Made by a program: the position numbers and the translations under genes. The notes under the pieces were generated by a model. That model was given only the letters and a program-made list of their open reading frames with translations, was not told the DNA's origin and ran no database searches. From the NCBI GenBank assembly GCA_036583965.1, contig JAZBQD010000034.1:9984040-10048039 (forward strand): a DNA stretch of 64,000 nt. Direction: 5' to 3'. Source of the DNA: Prunella strophiata. Lineage: Eukaryota; Chordata; Aves; Passeriformes; Prunellidae. This document shows, one piece after another, positions 33,301-48,700 of this stretch (within the stretch, counting starts at the first letter, position 1; every line of letters starts with the position of its first letter).

Positions 33301-36300
33301 TGTGACAGGCTAAGGAGTAATTTTCTAGAACTGAAGTAGCACCTGTAATGAAGAGAAGTGTTGCTCCACAGCCTTTGTTTTGATTGTGTTATGGACATGT
33401 GAGGGATTTCCTCAGCAATCACTTTGCAGAGCTTCCTGCAAATAACTTCCTGGTGGGCTGATGGAGGAACTGTAATTGTGTGTAATTGAGATGTAGACTA
33501 GTCCTTTGGTGTTAGCCTCAGCACAAGGAGGGTTTGGAATCCAGCACTCCCCTTCTTGAGAGATATTCCAGGTGGGAGACAGATTCCTGAACCTGTGCTC
33601 ACGGGATGAGTCTTTTCTAACACTCTGTAAAGCAGATTTGCACACATTCAAGCCATTCCCTGGTCTTCCTTTTTCTGCCTTTTCAACTATAGCACTACTT
33701 GTGTGCTTTTTAGGTGGTGAACAGTCATCTCAGAGGTCTCTTCCAACCTAATTGACTCTGTGTGATCAGCTAATTAGATGTTCCAGTGCAGTACATCACT
33801 TGTCTTTAGTATTTTCTGTTCCTAAAGGGTTGGGAGGAGCTGACCCTATGTATTTGAGAGCTGTTCTGCACTGATTAAGTTAATGTGTTGGAGTTGATAG
33901 CAGGTGAGGATGGAGGTGAGGCCACCAAGATGGTGTTAGCTCCATATGATGTCTATTGCTGTGCAGTATTCCTCTTTTCTTTAAAAATACAGTTTTCACA
34001 AAACAATTTGGCAGCTGTGTTGATGACCAAGTTAATGACTCTATATTTTTTTTCCAAAGACCAAGGAGAAAGTAGACCTTGTGTTATTTTATATTACTGT
34101 AACATAATCTTTGTACTGCTGCATATCAAGCCTTAGCAATATTCTGTTCTCCTGGTGAAGCAGAGAGGAAAGCAGCAACTGCTTATAATGCACACTATGA
34201 GCTGCAAGCTTTCCTGCTTGGATATTTGCATGAATTCCAATCACCCTGCTTAGACAGTGTCTGTGGTAAAAATAAATAACACATTACACAGATTTTTTGT
34301 ATGTTGCCCACCTGCAGAGAGGTGATTCCCTGTGAAAAGAGCTTAGGAAGCACTTTTCACCTGTAGGATTAATATTTTATCCAAGCTATTTTATGCTTGA
34401 ATGCACATTTGAAAATTTTATTCTTATGAAATTTGTTCATACTCAAAATGTTACTTAGCAGAATGGCAGTTCCTTCTGGTGGCTGGATAACAACTGTCAC
34501 TCTGGAATCAGTCTGTCATCACTGTGTCAAATGCACAGTTTCTGCTGCTAATGGCAGAATTTGCTTTCTCTTTGTCATAGTCCACCAAGTCTCTGCCCCT
34601 TCATTTTCACCTTTGAGTTTTAAAGTAGGTAATGACCTTCAGGAATTGGTCAGCTTTTTTTTATAAATACCTGTACTTCTGTTGATGTTATTTGCAACAT
34701 TGTTTTCTTTTCTTTGTGCATATCCTTGTATATGTCAGTGTATACTTATTTTGCAGGATCCTGTAGATGTCTTCTATCAGCCTGAGCAAAGGACACCCTT
34801 CCCAGCATAGGTGATGTTAGACTATGATGTCACTGGCAGGAAGGCAGTTTTATGAGTGGTTTTGCTTGCTGCTTCTGTTAAAGCAAAACTGATTCTGTCT
34901 AATGTAAAAAAAGAGCCTGTGTGGTGAAGAAAATATTTAGTAGCTGTCTCCTTTATAAGCAGTTATGGGAAAAGGAAGAAAATTCAGGTTAAATAACATT
35001 TTAATTCTTTTTTTGTTGTTGTTTGTGTGTGGTGGAGACAATCCTGTTAAGTACAAAACAGTTAAATCCAGGGAGGTTGGAACTGGGTAATTTTTAAGGT
35101 CCTTTCCAAGCCATTCTATGATTTTATGATACTGAATTTCTCTTAAAATCTAGACTTTTATTTTGATTTATAGAGAAGAATATATGCCAAACAAACCTCT
35201 AAAGTTCAAATTTCATACTAAGAATTTATGGAAAAAATATAGACAGAAAAAGAGAAACACATATAGAAGACTGTCAAAACGAAGTTGCTGGATTCCATTA
35301 ACCATGATTTATCAGCACCTAAAAAAATTTCCAGAAGTATACAAACAGCTTATAATATAACACTATTTTTTAGAAGATGTACCTGATACATGTAAATATT
35401 TTAAGGTCTTTTGAACCAAGATGCAGACATGTCATCAAGATCAGTCTTCATTCCTCTTCTAAAGAAACACCTCAATCTTCTGGAGGAAGGTGTTTCTGTT
35501 CCATGGTGTGCACAGGTGACATTCCTCTGCACTGTGCAAGAGCTGTCCAGCATGGGCTCCCAGAAACAGGTTCCTTCCAAGGGAAGGACTTTTCATGGCC
35601 CTCTGTTTGCTTAAAAAGCACACTGGTGTGGGAAGCAAGGGCTGTACTTGCTTTGAACTGTGCTGAATCTGCCTGTATGTTCTGTGGGTTGTTTTAGGTC
35701 AGTGGGTCAGAGGCAGGAGGGACAGGAAGCAATTTGAAGTTGTTGCCACCTAATGGCTGTTCCACGTTCTTGCCCTCATTCCGAGTGGGTACAATAGAGC
35801 CAGCACTCGAGGTGCCACTGTCCTCTGTTGTGGCACTGGTCCCTGAGCACCTCATCTCTTAACTCTGCTGCTTGCTTTTTTCTCACAAATGTCTCTTTAT
35901 GTAACTCTCAGCTGAACTGATGCATGAAAGCTCTGGCAGGGTGCACTGCAGATTATCTTGCACAAATGTGTGCTGACAAATATTTTAGCTCTACACCAAA
36001 TCCACTGCAAAAATTGCCCTGGATTACTGAGACCTACTTTTAATCCACAGGTCAACACTAATTTTATTTTATATTACAATATTGTTATTACAATGTATTA
36101 TTTATTATTAATTTATCTTAGACTATTAGTGAAAAGGAAAGAGCTGAGTCATTAAAGCTGAAGCTTTATAAAAGGCAAAGTAATGAATAGTCTAAGCACA
36201 GTTTACATATATTTGATCATTTTTTGTTTATGTTTGCTAATTGAAAATATGGAGGATGAGTGTCAACAGCTTTATTGTTGATCCTGTTTCCCACTACATT

Positions 36301-37724
36301 CCTTGGAGGTGTATCAATCAGAAAAGTCTGTCAAACAGTAGATGGAGGTGTCTGACACTTTGAGATGTTGAGAGGAGTGTTTGATGTGCTGATTCTGGAC
36401 CATAAGGAAGCACTTGTCTCTTCAAGGCAATCCAGGGAAACCCCTTTACAGAGCCATCACAGCCTTGGTGCCTTGCAGAACTCCTTACCAGTGTTTCTGT
36501 GTCATACATGCCTCATCCACAACTGAAATAACAGCAGTCAGGCTCATTTTAACTCAGCCAGCTGAAAGGGTAATTAGTTCTGTGACTGTGAAAAGGCCCA
36601 CGGGACTGTTAGTGACTGTAAGTAATTACATTCTTCTTCTTATCCAAAGTCTGAGCTCCAGCAGCAGAGTAATTCCCCATATCTATGGACTCAGTAGAAC
36701 CAAATTTATGATATTAATCTATGAATATGCTATTTATAAATCTCTCAAAGTATTTTGTAGTGTCCTTGGGTAAGGCTGTCTTGCCATTTCTCTTTGGTGC
36801 TTTGCTGAATTTTTTTAGAATGACTGTCCATGTCCAGATTGAGAGATCTGTACAGAAGTCTATAGAAGAAAATACATGAGCATGGCAAGCTACCCTTTTT
36901 TAGAAATCCCTGGGTTTTTTAGCTGCATCATCCATTAATGGGAATACAAACTGCTATCCAGAAATGGCAAAATGTAAGTCACCTGCTAGCACCTGGTCAT
37001 GCTGTGGAATGCAAGAGACAATTATCAAAATCCAAGTGTGTCTTACATTGATGAATGGGTCAGTGAGGTCTACACTGCATTAATATTATTGAGGAATCAA
37101 GAATGTAACACTGTAACAGGTTTTGGACATTGTTCAGAAGTATAGAAAGTGAAGGAAAGCTGTTTTCAAATCAGCAAAAATATCTTCTGAAGATAGGCAG
37201 ACATAGATATTTCAGAAATGTGTTAAACTGTGACACAATTTTTTTCAGTGGTGTGTAATGTGTTAGGATTACACCATTTCCCTAGTCAAAACTTAAAGTG
37301 ATCCTTCAGCTTTTTATTCATTTGCATTTGTTCAAGGTTTGAATATAAAATTTGGTCTCCTTTGTTAGCATACTAATACCTTAACAATATAAGTATTTAT
37401 ACCTTGAAAGAGACTGCAAATCAGTTTACTTGCCATAAACATGGTTAAATGCCATGTAAAACTGTGAGTAAAAGAAAAAAGAATCTATGCACAGATTATG
37501 GAAAGGGGATGATCAAGTGATACATTTCTTTGTGCCAAGTTTTTTTTATTCTTCCGGCATTATTTAGGTGGAATGTCCATTTCCTTTAAAGAAGATAAAA
37601 CTGTTGTGCAAACAGATGCAAAGAAGCATTGCTAAGAGAGTGTGAAATGTCTGTAAAGTCACTGCAACATCTGTCTGCTTTTCTTGTGTCTAGGCTTGGT
37701 GTAAAGAACCCAAAAGGTCACGTG

Positions 37725-37788
<64 letters not shown>

Positions 37789-40700
37789 AAATTTAATTCC
37801 TAGAAGATAAAAGTCCTTTCACAAAAAGGGAATATGTGATATAAGTGGAATTATCAAGGTGATTCAAAGGAAGGGAGCACAAGAAGCCCCAAGTCCCCAA
37901 ACCCAATGTCCCTACTATTCTAGAAGAACTCTGCTGCAGTTCAAATTCCAGGGATTTATAAAGTCTCTCCCTTTCTTGGCCCAGCCATGGGTCTATCCTC
38001 CTGCTTCCCATCAGAAGCATTGAAATAGCATGTTTAAAGACTGGGCAGAGATTCTGGAACTTGAGGGACTCTTAATCATAAAGAGGTGGGTGCATCTTGT
38101 AGCTTTATACAGGATCTTAATTTTTGTAGCAGTGCTTAGTGTCATGTGACTTGGGATGGAAGATAGAGGAGCTCCTTGGGGGAGGAGGAAATGATCAGCA
38201 GAGAAGCCAAAGCCCAATGCCTTTTGTACATACTGACATTGTGTTGGATCTTTGAGAGGCTGTGAGGGTTGGTTTTCTGGAGTGGATTGGGTGTAGGAGA
38301 GAGACAGCTTGACCTTGACAAGCTTGAGGAAATCCAGGGCGTAGCTCCCCAGCTCACGTGTATCATCAGCTGGATTTGGACTTGTGAATGAATCAGGATG
38401 TGGCTGTGACTACCTGTTTTGATTGTATGCAAATTCCTCCTTAAGAAACATTTCCCTGAGTGTCAGAATAGAGCAATTGGGTTATGAAATAATGTGTCAG
38501 CAGTTGTCATCTAAATACAGCCCAACCGTTTTCTCAATTCATTTTGCTGTTTGGCTCTCCTTTTAGGAACTCTGGTCAGAGTAGATTATCAAGCTGATCA
38601 AACATACAGCAAGGACATTATACTGAGGCATTGTTTTTTGTTTAATGAAGGAGGATGGGCTTATAAGTTTATCACTTGTGAATTTAATGTGCTACAGACT
38701 AGCACAACAAGTATCTAATTAAGCTTTAATATTTGTTTTGAATTTAATTGTGTCACACCCATCTTTGAAAAGCTGCTCTTGCTGTTTCTGGTTTTCTAAT
38801 CATATGCCTCAATCAATGCCTGCACTTCTTAAAGGAGCAGGACTTTGTGATGGTCCATCATGTCTGCAGTACAGCAGTGCCTGGCACATTGCAGAACACT
38901 GAAGTGTGTGTAATCATGTTTAGAGGACACAGAGCAGGACCCTCTCTTTACCTGACAGAGTGAAATCTGTTGAAGTTCTTTTTACTACAACAAAGAGTTT
39001 TGAGTGTTCTTCAGATTCACATTGACAGTATTTCATAGAAGCCTTTTCCTCACTGAACTTGAAAAACCTACTTCTTTGTCCTCTTGAGTAGAGAGAATTC
39101 AAGTTTTAATTTCAGAAGCTTTTTTTATTTAGGTTGTTTTGCATAGGTTTGTGCAGCAAAGAGACTTGTGATTTCTGAAAATACCTGCTCAGTGTTTTGG
39201 GACAGAAGGTTGTTCCACTGGTTATATTTAACTGAGGCACCCTGTGAAAGCCTGACTTTTGGGTAATAGTTTTATATGCTGCTGCCCTTCATGATTTTTC
39301 TCATGGTAATTTTGTAAAATCTGTTCTGTTGTCTGACACTACTTAAAATAGGCATCCTAAACTAAGTGTTTACATACAGGCAATAATTCAACATTTTCAA
39401 TATTATTAAGGCAACAGGAAGACAAATTTTTTAAAATGCTACTAGTCTCATTTAAAAATTAATGTATATTCTTGGCATTAAATTCTTGTCTTGTTTAGAA
39501 TGCAATAACTGTCAAATATTATGGTCTCTTTCTGTTTTCAGAAGTATTTGATTTGGGACATCTCAAACAACATATTCTACTCTTGAGATTGCTCATGTGT
39601 TGACAGCTTGGATGTGCTCTTGTTTACTTTCTGATTAGATCAAAATAAAAATATGTGCAGCTAGACTGGTTTTAATGACTCTGAAGATATGCCAAGGCTC
39701 GTCCTCTTGGTGTCTGCTTTCCCATAAACCCCTTTAGAATGTAGGAGTTATTCTTCACAACTAATTTCTTTCTTTTGCATCAGACAAAAATGTTAAGGTA
39801 CCTGATAAATGTGTGGGTTTTCCCACTGTTGTGCCATGGAATTTTTATTTAAAAACAGTTCTCCCCAAGCCTGCTTTTTCTAGCAGCACATCTTTGCATA
39901 CAGGTCAGTATGCCTTTCCCTTATCCTTTACCTCACAGGTTCCATGGATTATATCCTCTGTGGCTGAACCCTTCCCTTGTAGAGGTGATCCTTGCTTCTA
40001 CCTCTGCTCTCATGAAGCTCAGATGTCTTCTGGTGTTTTCACAGAACTCACAATTGGGCTCTCAAAATTTCATATACAGCCATAGCTGTCATTAGTGCTT
40101 TCCTGCTTTCTTTGTCATTTTCTGGGGTCCCAAATTCTGTTGGAGTGGTTTCACTGTTAGTTGATGTTATTCCAAGAAATCTGTTGTTCACAGTAATAGG
40201 ACTGATCCCTTTCCTGGGTACTGAATAGTAGGTGTTGCTGTCTTTTTATTTCTGGTATAATGCATTCAGAAATGCTTAGCACAGAGCTACAGGATTTTAA
40301 TAGAAGAATAGGGAAGTAATAGAAGAATAGGGAAGTCTGGCTTTTGAGGATGGGCAGTTCTATTTCCAGTTACATTATGATGATGATGATCCTATTGCTG
40401 CACTCAGGCAGTAGCATTTCACTGTCTGAATCCAGCTTTTAAGTGGCTGTCTGAACCAATCTTTACCTTTATCAGGGAATGGGGAATTTGTGTTTTCTAA
40501 GGAAGTACTCTGAAATTTTCACCAGCAGAATTATTCAGGTAAATGTGCTACATTTAGGTTTTTCAGAAAGAAGTGATGAAAGGACTCCATTTCAGTTGAA
40601 TTTTCTCTGCTATTTAAAGAGAGGACAGTATTCTTTCACAAGCATGAGATTAGTGCAGTCTGTGTGCTTCATGCTGTGTCTGCAGCATCAGCAGCCACTA

Positions 40701-42766
40701 TCAGAGACTTATTGCAAGGACTTTAGCTTAAAATATCAGCCATTAGCAAATCACTGACCTTTGTTATGAGTATCTGACTTAATTCTCAGTTCTCTGCAAA
40801 CCTTGATGCATCAAATCACAGTAGTTCAGTGCCTCTTACAGGTGGTCTGACACTTTGCACACTCGAGGTGGGATCTGAGGTTTTGCCCTCCCCATCTGCA
40901 AGAAGGTGGTTGAAGCATTGCAGCCCTGATTGGCAGCTGCATTTTGCCAGGCTGCCATTCCCTGCAACCTCCAGTGGATGCTAGGTGGATTGAAGGTGTC
41001 TGAAGTCTGCTCTTTGAACAATGCCTGTCTTCACCTTCAGCCTGGTATCCTGGACATAGTTAACCATATTTTGAGCTTCAGATAAACATTTGGTAGTCAA
41101 GAATTAACAACAACAAAGATAATAAAAAAACCTACAAAAAAATCCCAACACAACAAAAGCACCACAAATATTTGCCCATGATGACACTTGTAACCTTTCT
41201 TTCAGATGACTTTTTATTGACTTTCTGAGCATGCTCTTTTAGAATTACTAGGGGATGTGAATAGGTCATTGAGAGAGCAGAGCAGTTTCCTTATGAGCTC
41301 TACAGGAAACTCATGGATGTTGCTGTTTTTCCCATAGTCTTGTTTTTACTGTCTTGTAAGCTTTTAATTTCTTCTGTCTTCTGCTCTCACAATGTAGCAT
41401 TACACAGATTTAATGATTAGTCACAACCTCATCCTTTTTCATACACAGAGTTGTATAACTATCCTAATTAAACATGCACATGGTAAAATTGCAAGCTAGA
41501 AAGAGCTGCCTGGGCTTGGATGATAGCAATTAAATGATTTATGTTTACAGACATCAATATTTATCTTATGCCTACTGTCTGTCCTAGCTTGTCATCTGTG
41601 GTTCCATGTGTAGTTCATTGGCTTTAGTAAGCAATCCAGATTCTTTTCTCTGGACACTGTGTTCTTGGCTGAGGAGAATATTGCTTTTCGTAAGATCATG
41701 GAGTAAGACCATATTCTGAGTTTCACAAACACTCTTAGTCTTTTTGTCTTCACCTGAGGATTTTTTTCTGCTAAAGTTTCAGAAATGCAAGGTTTCAAGG
41801 TGCTTAAAATAAATGAGTCACTGTCTCCTCCTGCCCCCAATTGTTCTCAAACAGGGAGTTCTTGCTAAAATTATTTAGGGTGATGCCCCTGACAAAAATA
41901 CGGATGAACCAAGTCCCAGTTTCCACTGAGCTTCAGTATGTTAAACAGACACAATTTATTTTTCTTTTCTGCAGTTCTCCTTGGCTCTGGTGGGGTCAGA
42001 AGCAGCAGTAGCGCTCTGGCTGTTCCCAGTTGAGTCATTTGGAATGCAAATCACTTTGCAGTGATGCCAGAGGTTCCCATTGTGCTGGGCTTTATATAAA
42101 ACGCGTGACAGATTGTCAGCTTTGTCACATTCCCTGGGCAGCAGGGAATAGGTAGAGGCTTCAGCTTTGGATTCAGATAGAAATGGACTAGTATCAGAAG
42201 ATCTTTGTCATCTTTGCTTTGCAGATAACTATAAATCATGTTAGAATATTACACTGAGTGCTTTAGCTTGATATTTTGATACTAACATAATTTCTCAGTG
42301 CAAATAAATTCCTACTGGGGAAGCTTAGCAGAACATGTGCTCTGGGGAATACAGTCTTCCTGTGCCCTTCCCTGCTTTTCTTCCCTGTCTGAACTAGATA
42401 TGAAGAGCAGAAGTGAAGTCTGGGGAAAATATCAAGCAGTATAAATTATCTACTCTTGATAGATCTTGCACTATCTGAGCTGCAGGGATTTGGGGTTGCA
42501 GGAGCATGTGCTGCATCTAGATACAGGACCTTGCAGGCAGGATATTTCTTGTGCTGTAAAAATGTGCTGCAAGTCTGGGCAGGACCTATCTTCCCAACTG
42601 GACAAATAGGAATCTGAGTAGATTTCCGTGAAAATAAAGCTAGTGATGGACTTGTACTCTGAGATTTGCTGTCTGTTAAATATCATGGTTATTTTTGCAT
42701 GAAACCAACTTGGTACTAAAGTGTGTCTTGAGAGCTGGATTAAAGTTGATCTTGTGTGAGTCTGTG

Positions 42767-42799
<33 letters not shown>

Positions 42800-45700
42800 A
42801 TACATTGTGTTGAGTTTTCATTCAAAGCTTTTGAATTCCTGTGGTACTGTTTCAAAAATATTCAGAAGGAAACACTGAACTTTTTTCCTATTCAGTCCCA
42901 TGTTAGCAGGACAAGGCCTGAATGACTTTGCCATTTCAATCTTAAAAAAAAGTTTAAATTTCTTGAGGTAAGCAATTTGAGGGCTGTGGAATGTTTGTTG
43001 TGGGTTTTTTTTTTTTTTTAATTATTGTGAAAATTTTAATTTTGGAGATTATCAGTTTTGATTCTTTTGAGTAGTTCTGTCAGCACCATCCACATCACCA
43101 ACGTTTGTGAACTTAATGGGAAAACTGATGATAGTGACTGTTAATGCTACTGTTTAGTATTAACAAATTCAATGTTCATGGTGAATTCAAAGAGTAACAA
43201 GAGAACATTTAAGGCTGTTGCACAACTCTACTGTAAAGTCCCCATTTTGGGAAATTATGTAGCTGTAACTCACCCTGAGTTATTGTGCCTGGGCTTTCAA
43301 AGGTGCTGCTCTTGAACATCATTTTGTGGATACAGTAGCTTCTTAAAAATTAGGTTGTGATTAAAAGACTTTGAACAAATGCCTTGTATTAAAATAGGAC
43401 CTCATGTTCTCTACTGTCACACTAGGTTCTCTAGCTTAAATCCACTCTAAATCCAGAATCTTGGTGCTGAAGTCGTTTGCCTTATACAGTTCCTCTCTGA
43501 GGGAATGTGAGTTGGAGCAAGCAGATGGAACAAGCAGATGAACAGATTTTGCAAGCATTTTGAAAATAGGTCTTGAAAGGGTTTTTAGTATTGGAAGCAA
43601 ATAAGTCTGGATGAATAAGAATGAAACTTCACAATGTTTTTTTTTCTTTCTGGCTTTGGTTTTTCTAAAACTTTTCTTTTAACTTAGAATTACCCTGTGT
43701 TCAAGATCCTCTTTTTAATGGGGTCTTTGCTTTAAAACATAGGTGCTCTCTCTGCTCTATAGGTGATTTTGTTCTTTTTCAGCAGGGCTTATGGTTTTCC
43801 TATTATCCTTGTACCAATAATTTTCCCTTTGGGACAGGAAATAGTCTAGAGGCAAGACACTATGAAAACAGATGGGCTGCACATTGAAAATGGAGCTGAT
43901 GAAGCTGACAGCCTCTTTGCGATCCTATCAAGCGTGTCTTTGTATGGGTGATAAAATCAGCAGCCAAACTTCTGCCAAGTTTTTTCAATTCTATTCTACT
44001 TTGCAGCCACATAACCATGCAGGGGAACTTGCATAACTCTCCCCAGCAACATCCACAGCACTGCTTATGCTAAGGGCACTCGAGCAATATTCTCACTCAT
44101 TTCTAAATGTTTTTCTGAGAGTTGCCTGTTTAGGTATTCACGGCTTCAGATCTGGAACAAATGTACTTTTGAAAGCTTGTTCAGACTGCAGACAGTAATT
44201 ACAATGTGGGAAGTACTGTGTACCAGCAGTAGAGATCTGTTACTATGTGTGGAGCTGCAGAGAGTTTAGGGCAAATGTTAATGCCCTAATTTGAAAATCT
44301 GGGTTTGAAGGACAAGGCATGAGTAGAGTGCCCAGTAGCATGTTCCATGTGCCATAGATGGCTTAGATTAAAACCTCTTGAGTTGTCAAATGGCTTTGCA
44401 TTTGGAAAATCTTGTGAACAGCATGCCATGTTAATTTTAAAGAGAATTTAAACTTTTTTCCCCTTTTTATAGGAACTGGAGACATTGTTGCTGTCATGAT
44501 TACAGAATCGAAGGTTAAGGAGATCCTGAATTACTTGGAAAAGAATATCTCTGTCCTGATGGCCATAGCAGTGGGGTCCCGTGTTCCTCCCAAGAACTTC
44601 AGTCGGGGCTCTCTAGTCTTTGTGTCAATATCATTCATTGTTTTGATGATCATTTCTTCAGCATGGTTAATATTTTACTTCATCCAGAAGATCAGGTACA
44701 CAAGTGCACGTGACAGGAATCAGGTAAGGGGTCTCTTCTTTTCTCTTAAGTTATGGAGATAATATTTCTGCATACAATAATCAATAGAGAACAAATAAGG
44801 AATGCCCATCAAACTAGTGTTCAGAATCTCTTTGTTCCAAGGCAGAGCATGTTTCCAGAAAAGGATTTTTATACAGCAGAGGTTTTCATCCTGAGCAGCC
44901 GTGGTATAGATCCTATTACATGACAGGAAAGAATTGAACTGAAGCAAACTTGAGTTTTGGTTTGTGTAAGTCCAAAAGTCAGATGGATTCTGTGTTGGTT
45001 GAGTAATACATACTGGATGTATGTTGGGAATGAGGAGGGAAGTTAAATTGTGAATCAACTTGTGTAGTGTTGGGAAACACTGAGCAAATGTTGCAAATTC
45101 TCTCCATGTTCTTAAGGATATGTTCTGTAATAGTTAAGGTAATTCAGAAATTGTACAAAAGTATTCCCAAACCATAATCTGTTATGAATGTTAGGGTAAG
45201 AGAACTAAGGTGTAGAGCTGCTTAGTGGTCCGTGTTAATTTTACTTTATTTAAGATCACCCTTGGTAAGGAGTGCCTCATTCTCCTGGTCATATATCTTA
45301 ACCAAAATTTTGTCCAATGTGCCTTTCTTACATTCTTTTTCAACTCTTAATTTGTTTAAGAACTGAGTTATGTATGGCCATACTCAGAAATCTAGACTAA
45401 ATCAAGTTGTCAACTCAAACAGAGATAAACTTTAGAAGTAAATGTTTTACTAGTGTGGACTTAATGACCCTCCATAGTGTGCCTTGGCTTTTATTGAGAA
45501 GGGTCAGTAAACCTCAGGAAATCCACAGTGCCCTCTTTGCTCTGTCTCTCTGTCAAGGCTAACTTAGAAACCTCCTGACCTCTAGTCACTGTCACCCCTT
45601 TCCCCCAAATTACAGCTGATACAGAGCAGCTGACTCTGGGCCAGTTTTTTGGTGCTCTGTCAGACCTAAAATAAATTCAAACTTACAAAACCTCGGCTGT

Positions 45701-48700
45701 GGCACAGGATTTCCTTTTCAGTTACTATAAATAGTGTCTGATGCTGCAGGTCCCATGGGCATCCTGTAGATTTTCTTAAGGATGTCATTCTTAAATGACC
45801 ACACTGTAGCTGGTACTTAGTGTGGTCCCTTGGGATGGTGGAAGTTTAAATATAACTGTAACTTAATGAATGTCTGTGGAATACTAAATTGTGCCTTCTC
45901 TATCCCCTACATGGCTTTAGGCTCCTTCCAAATGTCCACGTTTCAAAACAGTTGCTCCATTGGGAAAGGGCTCTTATGACCTTTTTTCTTTCTTTAGATT
46001 TTTACAAAGGTCAGGAGAAACTTGATGAAAATTTTATGTGGTTTAAAAAGCTGAGCTTATTAAACTTTAATAAGAAGGTGGCGACAGCTACAGCTTATTT
46101 TTAAAGAGCTTTGAGAGCTTTCACAAAGACTGTACTGTTAGTGATGAAATAACTTGGTTTAGGCTATGATCTTGTTTTTAAGTTATGTCAAGGTGCAAGT
46201 TTTTCTGGTTTTTAGATCAAAGCCATCAAAAACTTGCTGTGTTTTGTAGATAACACAAGCAGATATTGGTATTTCACATCGTTATTCTTGCGCGCTTCCG
46301 CTGGAGGTGTGAAACTCTTTTGCATGTGGAAGTGACCTTTTCCATCCATACAGTTGTGGGCTTTAAAAGCAAGCATATGCTGTGTGCCTGTGCCCTAACT
46401 TAGCAAAATAGCAAATCCTGAGCATTTCCAGTGTTAGCATGAAAGAGTATTTGTTAAAATTAGAAAATGGAAGAGGGAAGAGGTTGACCTCCTAAACGGA
46501 AGAGATGGAAGTTATTATTTAGCAAATCTATTTACGTAAAAGAACTTCAATATATTGGAAGAGTTCTGCTGAAATATTATGCTTTCAATGAGAAAATAAT
46601 CTTTAAAATTTCTTGTAGTGCATATACAATCACATGCAGTAGAGTGAAATATAGATACTACCCACATTTACTTAGCTGGTAGAGTTGAGCATTTAAGTTA
46701 AATGCCATTTCAGCCTCGTTCCTCTCTTAATAATCAAGCTTTTGGTTATGCAGTGGTTATCTACTCCAGCAGTGTGCCCAGTGTGTTCTGTGCCATTAAG
46801 TACTCAGGCCAATATGTTTGTTCTGGAGCATGTAATTTAAATCAGCTTAAATTGACCAAATTCTTGCATACTGAAGTTAGGGTGAGATTTCTGACTTTAG
46901 CAAGTGTATAATTTCCCATCCCAGCTCTGCTTCTGATGCTGTGCTTCCTACATGGATGTACTTCAGTAGCTGGGACTGTGTATCTGATTTTTTTCAAATC
47001 CTTGTTCTAAAAAATATAAGAGCTGCTGTTCTGTGAAAACCACAAGGAGGAAAAGTGCTTATGTAATTCTAGAATAAGTGGTACAGTCAGTTGTGATACA
47101 GACTTCTGAGGTCGTTGTGTTTCACAAATAAAAGCAACTGTCATTGCAGTGTGCATGTGGGGAAATGTGTGATACAGGGAGTACACCTTATGAAGGATTT
47201 GGGTTTCAGTTTTATAGGAGGTGGGCACAAAACCCCACACATTCATTGCAGGCTACAGGAGAGGTTTTGAGAGCTGCATTCTGAGAAGCAGCCCATCTCT
47301 TTCCAAGGCAGAGTACTTAGTACAGGTTGGAGGGGACAGAGAAAATACATAACTTCTGGTTTTTATGTCAGTTGTAAACCAAGTCTGATGTCTCATGTCC
47401 CTGAAGGAAGACGATGGGATCTTTGTTTCATTCAGTGCCCACCTCTGGGACCCCAGTGGGAAAACAGTGACAAACAGCTGTTCTTTATTAGCAGGGAGCT
47501 GGGCATTTCACTAGGAATCAGCACTTGGATGTCTGAAAAGGCTCCTTCCATCCAGCTGTGGTGGTCATAAAGCAGCATAAACAGCAAAAAAATAATTCGG
47601 CCTCTGCATTCAGATTGAGGTTATCTTCAAACCAGTATTAATTTCAGCTTTATTTAAGTCTGTATTGGCTTATTTAGATGTTGTGACCCATCATTTTTTT
47701 CTTTTATGAGATCCTGGTGGTTTTGGGTAATAGCAGGACAGAAACTAGGTTACACTGGGAGGATCTTTTGCATCTCAGAATAAGATCAGTCTGCTCAGAG
47801 TGGAAATATAAAAATAATTCAAGCTTAAGAGAACAAGCAGTATATTACAGCACGCTGAATAAAAACCAATATGAATAGAATATAATGGAAATCATTGGGA
47901 GGGGACGTTGCTTCAGCTTTTGTCCTGCAACCTATGTTTGTTTAGGTTTGCACATCAATGTTGATTCCCTTCTGTGGACTTCTGTACACTCCATGAGTTT
48001 TATGCCCATGCTTGTGGAGAGCATTTGAGGATTCAGCTGTTGACTGTTTTTCCTTCTCAACAAATCTCTGTGCTTTGCTGTGTTTGCATTTTGTCTTATG
48101 TGTTGGCCTGCTGCCATAGTGTGTATTGCAGTGGTATTATTGAGTCCAAATAAGTCATTGTAAAGGACACTAATGAAGCTTGTTTATCAGGGTTAATTTG
48201 TGTTCTCTTCTTTGTCACTTTATTAGCGTCGTCTTGGAGATGCTGCCAAGAAAGCCATTGGTAAATTGACAACCAGGACAGTAAAGAAGGGTGATAAGGT
48301 ATAATAATAAGATTTCAACATGATAAACTTGAGCATCATGTTTAATTTTTTTCTGGGGCAACAATCTCAGTTTTTTCTTTGTGTTTCTGATTTATGACTT
48401 TGCCTTCCTTGTTGGAGGTTTACTTTGTCCCATGGCACAATATTTTGTGTAACTGTTAGTATTGATGTGTGCTGTATATTTCAAAAGGTTTTCCTGGTTA
48501 AATACTATTTGCACTCCATCTGGCAACTGTGACTGAGGGTGGTTTTGTGTGCTGGCTGACTGGGAGGGTGTCCTGGCATGAGCAGATACGACTGGCATTG
48601 TTCATGTGGAATTTTAAAACTTAGAACCTTATCACATGTAAGTTCTGTAAAGGAAAAATAAATTTAAAATTGAAGATAATCTCTAAAGAAAAATACAACT

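Larger units (their letters stand above)
31424..44472 (+). other. RNF130: RNF130 intron 2 (13 kb)
   Basis: Contains two short CR1 tails (33.7 and 35.1 kb), an (AT)n array at 37,730-37,784 and a (TA)n array at 42,768-42,795. The rest is AT-rich unique sequence without a supported gene. Confidence 0.85.
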